The notes beneath the pieces were generated by a model. That model was not told the origin of the DNA, did not search any database, and worked only from the letters and a program-made list of their open reading frames with translations. Made by a program: the position numbers and the translations under genes. A DNA stretch of 64,000 nt from Heterodera schachtii (Eukaryota > Nematoda > Chromadorea > Rhabditida > Heteroderidae), in the NCBI GenBank assembly GCA_023374025.1, contig SIJG01000064.1:147943-211942 (forward strand). Direction: 5' to 3'. This document shows, piece after piece, positions 46,901-58,865 of this stretch. Within the stretch, counting starts at the first letter, position 1; every line of letters starts with the position of its first letter.

Positions 46901-49900
46901 CCTCAGAATATCAAGTGGGACACTGCGACCCAAAGGAGAAAATTGCAAAAAAATGTTCTGCAATCATTCGTCAGGAGCAAATTTTACAGACGAACGGAGC
47001 ACATGAAATTCAGAGGGACAAAGTTTTTTACTTCCGAACATTCCCAAGACATTCCGCCAAAAAAGCGTTTACCATTGCCATTTTTGGCGACATGGGACTG
47101 AAAAGGCCGGAGGAGCATGGCGTTTTCGAAGATAAGGTGGGAAGAAGGGGTAAAAGGGCATAGGGAGAGATAAGGGGGGGGGGGTCAATATCAGTTCGTA
47201 CAATGGAAGTTCGTATAATAAAAATTTTTACAAAATAAAGCCTAGGCTTAGGCCTAAACCCAAGTAAGGCTTGCCTAAGCCTAGGCTCAAGCCTAAGCTT
47301 AATCCGAAAGCTTATGCTTATTCTAAGCCTTACCCCATGGGGAGAGATAAAAGGGCGGGGGGGATGAGGGGGACTTAGACGATCTGTCCGATTTGGGAAG
47401 GGCCATAGTAAAAGGGCATTGGGATAGGTGGGGGGGGGGGAACATTCATTCCGCTCTTTTGGGCTTCTCCTCTTCTCTGTAAAATGCCAAAACAGGAAGG
47501 GAGCAGTTGGAAGCACGCTGACCAAATTGTGACGCTGCCGGACACTTTGGCACCCCACGCGATGGATTCACTGATGGCATTGGTCCACCCCGGACATAAT
47601 GACGAACATCCGGTGAGAAAGTCGCATCTGAACGAGCGGAGCAGCGGCCTTCGAATGACCAATGTTCAGCTGATTTTGCATATTGGTGGGCAAAATTAAA
47701 GAGGCCCAATTAGGGATTAACGATGAAAAGCAATTAGGGGACATAGCGTACGATATGCACGAGTACCGTATGAAGCAAAAGATTAGGCAGGAGGACGAAG
47801 ACGAAGTGTACAATTTGGGAGATCGGTTTATGCAAGTCGTTGAGGACATTGCGGCTTATGTGCCTTATATGGTGAAAAATTGGAAAATAAAAAATAAAAA
47901 ACATTTACAATAAATATTTGTAATTATGTTGAAAAGGTTGTTGCGGGAAACCACGAAAATGAGGAGAAATCGGCCGATTATCACAAGAAGCGCCGGGAAA
48001 TGCAGAACGCCGAAGGATATGAGCCGCAATACGAACATTACGAAAGCAGATTCAAAATGCCACGCAATTTCAAAGGGCACGACACAAGCCAATATTACGA
48101 GTAAAAGGGGGGGGGGGAGCAATCAAAAACCAAAACTGGGAAATGGCACTTTTTTAGCTTCACCTACGGCCCAATTTGGTTCATTTGCGTGTCCACAGAA
48201 TATTACTATTCGTACGCTGTCAAATCGCCCACTTTCCGTTGGGTGCCGGATTGGGAAAATGTGAGAAAACAGTACGAATTCATCGAGCACAGTCTCAAGG
48301 CAATAATCGAGATTCATTTAATTAAAGCAATAAAAAAACATTGACAGAAAGCCAACAAAAATCGGGAAAAATATCCGTGGGTAATTGCCCTGCTGCACCG
48401 CCCCTTTTACTGCACCTCCATAAACAAAGTCACGTGCCGATTCAACAAATCGGTAGGACTAATGGAGTGGTTTTAACGGTGATGGGTCCGTTTCATAAAA
48501 AGTGCCATCGTTGGCGTTTCACAGAAAGTGCCACATTTGGCGTTTCGTAAAAGTTTCATGGCCTTTCATTAAAAAGTGTAACCTAAAAAAATCTTAAGAT
48601 ATGGAATTCTCACGGGAAAAACCGGGAATCCCATTTATTGTGCTAATTATTTCGGTAATTAGTTTCTGCTTTTGTTAATTGTCAGCACAAACACGGCCTC
48701 CCCACGGAAGATGACCCGAAAAAGTTTGTGTACGGATTGGAGGAGTTGTTCAACAAGTACAATGTCGACTTCGTCATTACGGGCCATGAACACATTTTTG
48801 AGTTTTTTCCGCCCATTGAATTGTTCGACGGAATGCCAAAAGTTGTGCCGGACAAATTTTGGTGTGAGCACGCGAAATTTCGAAAATGGAATTTTGAAAA
48901 CTTAGGTGGAAAGTGCAGCGGACTGCGCGACACATTGATGAGGAGAACCAGGAGATGGTGGATACTCGGCACGAGTTCCGAACGTTCACCGACCCCGTGG
49001 CACCCGTTTATCTGATCGTTGGACGCCCGGGCAACGCGGAAGAGATGGAAAAGCTTCATCCGGTGCCGATGCTGCAACGCATCACTTAGTGGGAAAGCAT
49101 CTCCAAGTTAATTTAGCCGTTCTGTGATTCAGTTACAATCGTTTTTCCTTCACTTTGTTGCACTTTCCCGTCGATGTTACGCAATCGAAGTCGACCCTCG
49201 CCATTCGCCAAGTGGACATCGAAACAGGCGACGTGCCAACAGAGTTTTTGGTGGAGAAAACATTTGCCAATTACGAGCCGCGAGTGCTTTGTGCCGAAAT
49301 TGACAAAGGGACGAAGTCGAAACATCGCATGGCATTAAGCAATTTGACGAGCAAAAGGGTGCAGCAAAAGCGCAATCCGTACACGAAAAAATGGAGAAAA
49401 GTGTTGGGCAAAAGGCGGAACGGCACAAAGGTGGCAATTAGGCAAAAAAAAACAATTAGGGGCAATTAATCAAAATAGTAAAATTGAAATTATCAAACAG
49501 GGCGAACGGACGGGCGAAAGAGAGACGAAAAAAGACACAAAGGGACTGATCAGGGAATTGCTATTTACGATGAACCAAATGGAATATTTTGGAGAAAGGG
49601 ACGAGAAGAAGCGAGAAAGGATTTGGAGGCTAAAGGAACAAATTTGCGATGAAAAAAGCAGCAAAAAAGTGGGCCAATTAAAAAGTAATTTAATTTAAAT
49701 ATTATTTAATTTAATGGACAGCAACAGATGGATGTAATTGAACAGGAAAAAGCAGAAAACAATTGGAAAAAACAGAGAAAAGAAGCGGAAGAAAGCGACG
49801 TGAGAAAAGAGAAACAAAGGGAAAAAGAAACAAAAGGAAAAAGAATCGAAAGACAAGAAAAACCGATCGGAAAAGAAATGATCAGACAAATTGAAACGGA

Positions 49901-50225
49901 ATTGAGACCAAAGGGAAGGGAAACGGAAAAAGGCACAAGCCAAACAAAACAACGGCACCAATTAAACCCTAATGAGGGGCAGAGGGGGCCAATTAGCAGG
50001 AGGAGGGCGTGGAATTCGGCAAACGACGACGACGAACAAAGCAGTGAAAGTGACAGCAGTGACATGACGGGCCCATCGGCCATCTCATCATTGATCAGTT
50101 CAAGCGAAGAGGACGACGAAGATGAGGATGAAGCGGATTCGCATGCGCATCGGATGGAACGGCAGAGAATGACCGAAGTAGTGGGGACGAAGCGGCGGAC
50201 GAAGTCGCCGAATTGGAGCCAATGA
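43930..50225 (+). CDS. Purple acid phosphatase with long charged C-terminal tail
   Basis: A secreted or luminal metallophosphoesterase. Sixteen exons join in phase to 895 residues: 43930-44062, 44114-44148, 44198-44261, 44305-44402, 44457-44553, 46907-47136, 47496-47685, 47738-47871, 47937-48100, 48158-48299, 48348-48452, 48686-48841, 48919-49088, 49133-49430, 49501-49668 and 49722-50225. After a signal peptide come the N-terminal fibronectin-like domain (TPQQVHLSLTDRMNEMNISW) and all five metal-binding blocks: FGDMG, HIGDIAYDM, AGNHE, LLHRPFYC and ITGHEHIF. The PAP C-terminal strand IRQVDIETGD follows. About 270 further residues are highly charged (KEKQREKETKGKR, then SSSEEDDEDEDE); usual PAPs stop near 440-480. 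Introns 3 and 10 start with GC. Substrate is not predictable. Confidence 0.9.
44775..45329 (-). CDS. Candidate secreted protein nested antisense in phosphatase intron
   Basis: This lies entirely inside the 2.35-kb fifth intron of the phosphatase gene, on the other strand. From ATG 45329, 184 codons are open. The start is strongly hydrophobic (FHFFFFCLLVLLSVSLLNCV, then ASAVTA), like a signal peptide. The rest is polar with LFLLLGPNGWVQQQQ and many Ser/Gly. A possible GTGGGA...GTAG intron near 44980-45030 would shorten it. No family is recognised. It could be a real nested gene or chance. Confidence 0.4.
   Translation of the reverse strand: MAFRQMLSLLAFRSFSIFLFHFFFFCLLVLLSVSLLNCVASAVTAQSHGASRMVLLGEDQQPSLFLLLGPNGWVQQQQMPFDGSAAPINRFPAPLNKGTRWEHQRDKIEEKKEGINEGRITDQSVIDQSGGDGLEPIDTIGQSMAGISEGTGPMSTAALEKWRRNGADSNHRFASFDLTNQSQI
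47190..47345. repeat. TTAGGC-like interstitial repeat and shared foldback motif
   Basis: This lies in the phosphatase intron between 47137 and 47495. CAGTTCGTACAATGG at about 47196 matches the foldback element at 30625. It is followed by imperfect copies of TTAGGC/GCCTAA (for example GCTTAGGCCTAAACC and GCCTAAGCCTAGGC) to about 47330. TTAGGC is the nematode telomere unit. Confidence 0.5.
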
Positions 50226-50826
50226 AATGCCCGGGGGGAGGGCACCGACAGCGAAAAGGAAAATTCATCCCTTTTTAGCGCTGTTGATTTAATTTTTATT
50301 AATTTATGCTATAAAGTGTTGTCGATGGCAAATTCTAAAAAAGGGTCCGCCGATAATTTCCATTTTTAACCATCAAAACCCAAAAAAAAAAGCCGATAAT
50401 TCGAAATTCAGCAGCAACAAACAACGAAACCATTTCCTTTATTTGCTTTTTCGTGCAAATGCATAAATATTTTGCCCATTTGTCGCTGACTTTTCTTTAA
50501 ATGTCAGAAATCGGCACAAAACAAATAAATGATTGAGGGGCCATAATAAATTGAGGTTTGCTGATAAGAGCAAAACATTGGCGATGCTGTGAAAAGTGAT
50601 AACGAAAATGAATCGAATTGGGGGGGGGGGGGGTCACTTTGGTCAGCGAACGAAACGACAGAATATTTTTGTGCCTAATGATCTCCTAATGATCCCTTAA
50701 ATTCTTCTCTCATTGCTAATGAGCTGCTTTTCCGCAACTTAATGACAAATCCGCTTTTTCTTTGCCAATTAAATTCGCTTTTTCCTCTCAATTCCCTTTA
50801 GCCAATTTTTTCCCCCAATTTTCTCA
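50226..50826. other. Gap between phosphatase and esterase genes
   Basis: About 600 bases, AT-rich, with a G13 run near 50621. No gene. Both neighbours are on the same strand; the gap is long for an operon. Confidence 0.5.
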
Positions 50827-53800
50827 ATGATTCGATTATTTTTCTCCATCATTTTGCTGTTCCTCCTTTTGTTCTTCTCTTCGTCCATTTTTGCTTCTTT
50901 GTTGGACGACAATGACGCTTTTACGCTTCAAAAATATTCAGAAGTTTTGCGAAATTTGTCCTCATCGGACCCAAAAAATTCAAAATCTTTTGCCGATCAG
51001 AGGGAAAAGGGCGGCGATGGGAAGCGATGGCCATTTGAATGGCACCGTCACAAAGTGCCGACTTTGCCTTTGCTCCGGCAATTCGCTTTTTAGATAAACC
51101 CAAAAGTTGAAGTTGGAAATTCAACTTCCCAAAAAGGGGAAACCGAATTTGTGGACATTCGAATCAGCCGAGGTTCGATACGGGGCACAGTTTCTTATGA
51201 TGCCGGTCTGGACAAACCTGCGTATGTGTTCAGAGTGAGTGCAAAAAAGCAAATGATTGGTTAAAATATCAAATGTAAAACGTAATTATGTAATGAAAAT
51301 GCCACTGCCTCAGGGCATTCCAATGGCCGAACCGCCCGTGGGGAAATTGCGTTTTCAACCTTTGCAAGAGAAGCAGCCCTGGGGGAAAGTGTTGAACGCC
51401 ACAAAATACAGTCCGGCATGCTTAAGCGTAAATAATTAATTAATTGGCTTTTGCATCAACTGAACTTTGGTTTTGTTCCCACAAAAGAACACCACTCGGA
51501 CTCACTCACCGCAGCATTTCATTTCGGAGGATTGCATTTATATGAATGTGTTCACCAGCCCAAAATGCATGGTCGGAAGGCTGGGGAGGAAGGCTAAAAA
51601 GTGCAAAAATTGGTCAAAAAACAAAAGGCAATTTGAGGAGAAGCCGTGCCCGGTGCTTTTTTACGTCCACGGCGGTGGCTTTGTGTACGATTCGGCGACC
51701 ATGTTCAACGACAGTCAAATTGTGCGCAAATACGCCTCCGACGGCATCGTTTTTCTGATCCCCGCCTATCGCTTGGGCGTTTTTGGCTTTTTCGACTTGG
51801 GAAACGATCGAACGGTCAAACGGAATTTGGGAATGCATGGTGAAATTAGGCAACAATTAAATTTAAATGCCATTTAATGATAAATAAACCAATAAAATTG
51901 AGACATCATTTTCGCATTGGAATGGACCCGAAGGGAAGTGAAAGCATTTGGAGGGGACTCGGACAGAGTCACAGGTGGAACCGGGAAAAGCTAACAATGG
52001 GACCTAATAAAGGGCCGCTTTTGCAATGGCAGTGATGGGCAACAGTGCCGGGGGCAGTGCCGTCGCTTACCTTTGCTCGAGTCCGGCAGTGACAGAACGG
52101 CACTTTCAGCAGGCGATAATCAGGTGAATGAACGGCGAGCAGCGGAGAATAAACGGACTAACAGAATTACTTCTTTTTCAGTTCTGGAGTCCCATCCTTT
52201 TTAAATGACACTAATCTTAAACCGAGCTTGGCTTTGTTGGAACATTTTAATGTAACTTTCTTTGCACCTTTTGCTTATCTCTCCCATTTTTCTGTGTTCC
52301 CGCGGTGCCAACGAAAGTCACCGGCACTTATTTTCGGATTGGCAAATGGCCGAGTGTTTGCGTCGCGTCGATTCGCTTGATTTGTTGCGACAGCAGCAAA
52401 TCATTGAAGAAAAGAGTAATTTGCTTTTCGTCGGACCCGAGACGGACACGGAACTTTTGCCAGCCAAAAATTACGTGGCACTGCTCAAACATTGGAAGGT
52501 CGCCCAATAATTGGCAAAAGTTTTAGGAGGAGGGGACAGGAAAGGCTTTTGGTAAAACAATTAATTTTCATTACTGTAATTGCCATTTGCCCAAATTACT
52601 GTGCCCTCTCCCCCCCCCCCTTTTTTTCATTTTTTGAATTATTTCTTTTTGTTTGTCATTCTCTTCCTCTGCCTTATTTTCCTGTCAATTTTTGGTAGGA
52701 AATGCCCTTTATGAAAATGACCACCACATTGGAAATGCCCAATGGGCCAGATGAAAGTCTGTGGCAAGAATGTGCCAATGATTGTGCCATGTTCAATTAT
52801 TTCTCGCGGGAATCCTTCCAAAAGTGTGTGCAAAGGTACAACGGCACTTTTGCTGAGGAAAGTGAGTTGCAGCACTAAAAGAGAATCTCGGGGAATTGTC
52901 GGCTTCTCGAGGTTGCTGAGTTTTGTTAGGGCACCAAACATTGGGCTTAGAATTCCTGTAGAAAAGCGAAATTTGTTAGCATTTCGAGTGAATCAATTGG
53001 CCGTGGCCCAAACGGCACGACTTGGTGGTCATTTTCAACCATCTGCAGATTATCCCTCCTGCCTAATTGCCATTTTCACTCAGGTCCCATTACGCATAAT
53101 TTATGTGACCACCAAGGACGAGTACGAGGGCCCGGCCAGCAACAAATCATTCGCGGACAAAAGCGCAAAATTGGACTCGGAGTGCACCCAAAGACTGCTC
53201 CCAATGGGCTATTTGAGCTCGGCTGCGCACAATGTGTGCGTGGAGCAATACAGTGACACATTTTATACCGAGGGTCGGTTTTGGGAGGGCGGACGGACAT
53301 CCCCCGGGGGGGGGGAGAGCGAAGATTGTTACGGAAATTCAAATAACGCGTTAATTAATCAGTTAGGCATAATTATTAATTGATTCTATCGTAATGCCAT
53401 TTTGGCATTTATTTACCGATGCACTGAATGCTAATAAAATGGGAATTTTTTAGGTCATCACATTGGAAAAAACAAATAGATTAGAATTGGCCTTTTCGTA
53501 TTTCGGTAAACTTTCCCAGCTCTGTCCCTTGCCCATTTTAATGACCTTTCGTAAAGTGTCTGTTGGCCATTCTTAGCATTTGGACTTACTCTTAGAAACG
53601 GTGGCATTCAGTGCATTCGTAGAGAGATATAAGAAGGACACATTTATGCAACAAAGTCGGCATTATGCCAAATTGAACCGTTTTTCGTTGTTACAGAAAG
53701 TATGCGTGTGAGTTACGAATCGATGCATGCCGAGGCATTTTTGACGGCATTGGTAAACACGCGGCAGACCGGACGAAGTTATGTGGGAGAGTTCGAAGTT

Positions 53801-54992
53801 GCCAATTACTCCAATCATGCCAATGATATGTGAGCAGAAAACAGAGGGAAAGGGCGACGGAACGCTTTTTAGGTATTTTTTCATTGGGTTGCACCAAATT
53901 CCGATGGACCGACTCGACCTGCGACTGATGGATTGGTATTACCCGCAAATGATCAAAAACTTCGTAAAAGGAAAAGCGCCAGACATTGGCAAGCAAAGAG
54001 AAAAAAAGAGGAGAAAATTTCATTTAATAGGGTGGAAACCGCAAAATTGGAACGGACGCAATTACTTTCGCATCACTTTCAATGTCAGCGACAACGGCAC
54101 TCTGACGGATTGGCCACATGGAGTGGACGGATACCAGGCAATTAAGGAAGGAGCACGAAAACGCAATATAAATTGATACCAGCGGATTTCAAAACTTATT
54201 TCATTCCGTCGGGGGTGCCAATTGACCGTTCCCTTTCCGTCCCGCGGATCCATCGGATGAAAAGGGAATTGACCCGACTTTGACGTCCCATATTCAGTAG
54301 AATGCTTAATAAATTTGTGCTTCAGGACGTGGCTGGGCTTGACTTTTGGCTTCGCGAACTGCCCCTTGTGGAACGGAACGCAACGCGAGAGACGGAGGAG
54401 GAGGGGGAGGAGGAGGAGGAGCAGACTTGGCAAAGTGTGTTTGTGCCGAGAGGATGGCAGGGAGACGGGAAAAGAACGGAGCGGCGGAACGAGAGCATGA
54501 ACCACTCTCGACTTGCCATGTCAGCCCTGATGGCCCATGGCACATTCATGGCGAAACCGTTGCCCAACGAAATGGTCGGCATGCCAATGGACGACGATGG
54601 CACGGAAGGAGCGGATGAGGAAAAGGGCACAAGTGACAATGGCGAATTGCTATCTGCTGGTGGTGGCGAATTGCGCAGAGTTTGGACCGCCTTTTGGCTA
54701 GCATTGCCCGCCATTGTTCTGCTTGCAGTTGCGGTAATGACCCATCAATTAACACTTATTTCTTTTAATCAATTTAAAATTGCTAAATGGTGTCACTTTT
54801 TCCATTTTTTGTTCTTTGGCTTTTTTTTTGTTAATTTATTTTCCCCTTCAGTTGCTTCTGTTAATTGTCAAAAGGCGCAGAAATTATGCTTATGCATATT
54901 CTTCCAACAATTCCACCGGGGACAGCGAATTTTGCACGGAAAAGTCGCGAATTTATGTGGCAAATGATACGAACGCAATGCGATACTCGTAA
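50827..54992 (+). CDS. Transmembrane carboxylesterase (cholinesterase-like, gliotactin/neuroligin type)
   Basis: A single-pass membrane protein with an extracellular alpha/beta-hydrolase domain. Exons include 50827-51054, 51094-51234, 51314-51427, 51488-51839, 51903-51974, 52033-52123, 52182-52251, 52355-52498, 52699-52835, about 52949-53273, 53697-53829, 53873-54137, 54326-54733 and 54852-54992. It shows the signal peptide, RGIPMAEPPVGKLRFQPL, EDCIYMNV, oxyanion HGGGFVYDS, the serine elbow VMGNSAGGSAVAYL, YVTTKDEYEG, a candidate catalytic His in YSNHANDM and MDWYYPQMIKNF. A charged linker, one membrane helix (FWLALPAIVLLAVALLLLIV) and a short tail follow. Ser, acidic residue and His all seem present, so it may be active, unlike neuroligins. 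The intron after 54137 starts with GC. The exon around 52950-53090 is open in two frames and not settled. Confidence 0.88.
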
Positions 54993-55410
54993 ATGATGAA
55001 TGAATTTACAAATGGAAAAGGCATTTCGAAAGTTTTATTTGATATTTTAAATATTTATTAAATAAATGCTTCTTTGGTGGGCAGAAAATGAACGAAACTG
55101 AATTGTCCCATTCATTGGTTTATTTTTTGATTATTTTTGTTTAATGTTGTGATTAGTTTTTGAGCTACGGGCTCTGATATAAATGGCATATTTTATGGCC
55201 AATTTTAGTAGGTGAGTCCGACACTCATTTCTCAGAATGTGATTAAATTTTGAGTTTCTTTTTCAATAGTCCATTTTGTGAAGAAATGCTCAGTATTTAT
55301 TGAATCATATTTACTACATTATATTTTATTTCTCGGTTATTTATCCGTTCATAATTAATTATTAATTAATTAGTCACTGCCAATGTGTGCCAATCGTCCT
55401 CCCTTTTCTC
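54993..55410. other. Convergent intergenic gap
   Basis: AT-rich, no gene; it should hold the 3' UTRs of the esterase (+) and the unknown gene (-). Confidence 0.5.
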
Positions 55411-56776
55411 TCATCGTTCCGCCGCCGCTCCGCTGTTAGCATTTCCCACAAAAATGTTCAGACTTCCGTTTGGGTGGATGGGCGGCTTTTGATGTTGGCT
55501 GAGTGCCGTTGAGCTGAATTTGGTGGGCCCGGGCAGTGCCGGGAGCGGCTTCATCCTTCGCACTGTGTCGGCCGACCTTTGAGTTATGAAATGGTAGTAA
55601 TAATAATTATTAATGAAGGAAGATTCAAGATTCTCGAATCTCGGAGAGTTTCTGCTCTCCATTATCTCTGATAAATGACAATGGGCCAATCGAAATCGCA
55701 ACTGACAACGAAAGAAAGCAGTTCACTGATTACAAATTTAAAAATACAGTAAGAAAATGCAAATTCAATTCTCATTTTTGGCTGTAATTTTTTAGGTTTT
55801 TTGAATCGTTTTATAAATTTTCCTTTTCACATTCCTTCGTGGTGGCTTCGAGTCACTTAGCTAATTAATTAATTGTTTTATCTCTCTCCTTTTGCTAATT
55901 AATTGCTTTGTCTTTCCGTTTTACCCATTTCTCTGCCGTCTCTCCCCTTCGCCTTCTCTCTCGTCCTTTTCCTCTCTCTCCTCGTCTTTCTCCAATATTT
56001 CCTCCGCTATGCATCCCATTATCCGTGCCCATTTCATTCTGGTGAAAAGCACGCGATACTGTGGCAATTCGCAAATGCTCATCAGTCCCTCCTCAGAGAC
56101 AGAAGCGAAAACGCGACTCTAAAGAGAGAGAGAACAGTGAAAATTAAGCCAAATTTGGGGACAAAAAGCACTTGAAAGTGCGGGTCATTTCTGATCAGCT
56201 GGCGCCACCGCAGAATTTCCTGCTCCGTTAATTTGCGACTGCCATAGCCTAAAAAGTGGCAAAATAAATGGACGACAAAGTGTTGCTGTTTTTGGTGTAC
56301 CTCTGATTTTGTTCACACAACTGATCAGCAAACTCTCCCTTTCTTTTAGGGGATCCAATTTTTTGAGTGTCGAATAATCACCTGACAATTTAATGGGGTG
56401 TTTTTTTGGTAAATATTAATTGTCTAATTAGCCCCGTAATTAGTTTGATCACCTGTCGCTAGCCCTCCCCCGCCCGTCTGTTTGCCCTCTTCTTCTGCTT
56501 CTTTGATCATGCTTTTCAGTTTTATCTCCGCCGTTCTGTAAATTTCGGTGATCGATCGGCACGCGGCCGCACTGTACTCGCCCCGACGGATGGTCTGATT
56601 GTCTCTTAATCGGTGATAATTAATTATCCTATTAGCATAATTTCGTCCCACCTTTGTCCCTCAGTCCCTTTGTAATTACGCATCTTTGGCCCATTTTCCG
56701 AATGTTCGCCCTTTGCGTTGCCAAATGCTTTCATTGGGTTAGATTCTCGCAATTCGCCGCCACCTTTCGTTTTCAT
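55411..56776 (-). CDS. Unknown protein, 272 residues
   Basis: Six exons (56652-56776, 56453-56628, 56301-56381, 56172-56248, 55925-56118, 55411-55576) join in phase from ATG 56776. The protein is hydrophilic and helical: IINYHRLRDNQTIRRGEYSA, EIYRTAEIKLKSMIKEAEEE, KLTEQEILRWRQLIRNDPHF, CELPQYRVLFTRMKWARIMG. An Arg/Glu-rich run and a Pro-rich tail (KPLPALPGPTKF) ending GAAAER follow. No signal peptide and no domain I recognise. Its first exon can also be joined in phase to the last exon of the ZP gene upstream, using an AG at about 56740, so it might be the cytoplasmic tail of that protein. Confidence 0.62.
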
Positions 56777-56904
56777 TTTTTCGTGATTTTTATTTAAATT
56801 TAACTTTAATTTTTTTAATTTCTGAAACTCTCTTTTTTTGTGTTCTATTGTCAATTATTAATTTAATCTTTGTTTGTCATTTTGCTTCTTTTTTTATGTT
56901 GTGC

Positions 56905-58865
56905 TCAATTACAGTACTCTATACCGTATATTCTTGTCGACGAATGCAATGGCACTGTTGGAATTGCGACTGACGGTGGCTCAAGGTTAAGCTCCTCCGT
57001 GTGATAGGAACTTAATTTATTCAAAATACCATTTAATCTCTCTTTTCCCTATTCCCATTCCTTTTCCCCTCTCTTTCTCTCTTCCTCTCCTCTTTCCCTT
57101 TTGTCTTTTTCCCTTTTTTTCTCTCATTCCCTTTTCGTTTTCCTCTCTTTCTCTGTTCCCCTCCTCTTTCCCTTTTTTCTTTTTTCTCCTCCCATAATAT
57201 TTTTTAGTCTTCCTTTCTCTGTTACCCCTCAATTGCTCCCAACTGCAGCTGATCCCTCGCTTCGTTTGTCCTCGCTGTCGTTGTGTCAGAGTTGGCCACG
57301 TTTGCCCTCCATTCCATGCCCACTCTCTCCCGACTTCCGTCGCTTTCTTAAAAATACTTATTCCATTTTAAAAATTCCAATTTCCATTTTAAAAATTCCA
57401 ATGCCATTGCCTGGGGTGGTACGCGAATCCAATTGCGCAAAAGGGGCGGCCCGTCGGGTGGCCCGAAATTGTTTAATCGTTTGGAATATGGCCATAAACA
57501 CACAGCCGATGAGAAAAAGGGCGAGGAAGCCGCACTGAATGAAAATGAACACTGATTAAGGCAATTAAAGAATTAATTACCAAAACTACCAGCAAATTTG
57601 AAGGGAATGAGTTGCTTCCCCGTCGTTCTTCCCATTGGTTGCTCACGTCGAAGTTGTCGTTGTTGTTCACCACCAACTCAGCTTCTTTTCTCACCTGTTG
57701 CTGTTGCTGACCCTTTTGAATTTCATTTTTTAATATCCAATTAATCGAATAAAACGCCCAATTGGTCCCTCCTCTAGCCCCCCTCTCGAACTTGTCCCCT
57801 TCTCTCTCCTCCTTCTCTTTCACTCTCCTTTCCCCTCTCTCTTTCCCCTCTCTCTCTTCCTCTCTCTCTCTCTCTCCTTCCCTCACCCCTCCTCTCTCCT
57901 TTTCTCTCTCTCTCTGCCTTCTCTTTCACTCTCCTTTTCTCTCTCTTCTTTTCTCTCTCTCTCTCTCTGTCTCCTTCCCTCACCCTTTGCTTTTGCTTTT
58001 CGCCCGTGCCGTTTCTTCCGCTTCGCTCCCTTTGCCTTTCCATTTCGTCTCCTTCCGTCACTCCTTTTTGTTGTGTCCAAGCGTTTCCCGTGCTCATTCC
58101 TTCCGTCACCGCAAATTTGTTTTTTTGCGTTTCTTTTTGCTGTGCAATTGACGCGGAAGAAGCCAACAAATTATTGTGGCCCAATCCGCCGCCACCACCG
58201 GTGAGGGAGGAGGGGGCGCGGTCCGAACTGCTCGAAGGCGTTGGGCCGAGGGGAGGCGGCCTTAAAAGCATTTGCATTAAATATTTATTAATGTTCTCCC
58301 TCGGGCCATTCACCGAATTGGCACAATTAGCTGTTCCCCGTTGCTTTCGCCGTCTGTCCGTTTGTTTTGCGGAAGTCTGAGCTCCCAAATTTCTGGTGTT
58401 CCGTGTGAACATTTCTTAAATTTGCGTTTTCCTCTTTTTGCTAATTTCAAACTCACAAATTCGAAATTGAGATCATCGGACAGAATCAATCCGGGAAAGC
58501 TGGCTATCCTCAGTGTGTTTTGGAACACTCCTTAATGAGGGCGGATTATTATGGCTTTAATGGTTTTTCAAATTTATTGCCAGGGGCCATTAATTTGGTG
58601 GCGCACGGGTCCTTCAGAACGGCAATTTGCACAATGTAGCGGAGTTCGCCGTTTCCCTTCAGGCGACATTCGGGTCGCGTTGTCATTCCCACCTTTTGGG
58701 GTTTCAATTTAAATTTTTATTTTGATTATTTTCAAAATTTAATTCCTTTCCCGTTTTGCCATTCGCTTCTTACGATTATCCAATCGGTGAACCGTCCGTT
58801 TTGCAAAGTGTCCTCGTTGAATTGGACGTGCAGTGTCATCTGTTCATTCGCACATTCCGCCATTA
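56905..58865 (-). CDS. ZP-domain (ZP-N) single-pass membrane protein
   Basis: Probable extracellular-matrix or cuticle-associated protein. Exons: 58774-58865, 58581-58692, 58457-58527, 58314-58414, 57984-58260, about 57590-57720, 57411-57534, 57226-57346 and 56925-57010, perhaps reading on to a stop at 56905. The ZP-N module is seen as [66 protein letters not shown] and FEFKC, with the four expected cysteines. A Ser/Gly/Gln-rich stalk, one membrane helix ([17 protein letters not shown]) and a cytoplasmic tail follow. No ZP-C half is visible. The signal-peptide exon was not found upstream of 58865. Two introns appear to start with GC. Confidence 0.75.
57775..57983. repeat. TC-rich simple sequence in ZP gene intron
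   Basis: Imperfect CTCT/TCTC repeats, translating to Arg/Glu runs on the minus strand. Part may be transcribed as intron; I do not treat it as coding. Confidence 0.7.

Noticed and set aside
52262..52354. Longer version of esterase exon 8 starting before 52300
   Set aside because: No AG acceptor precedes it, and an acceptor at 52354 (GCCGAG) joins in phase and keeps CLRRVDSLDLL.
57774..58151. Arg/Glu-rich or Ser/Leu-rich frames over the TC repeat
   Set aside because: Composition follows the microsatellite. Only the part at 57984-58260 joins the ZP gene exons in phase.
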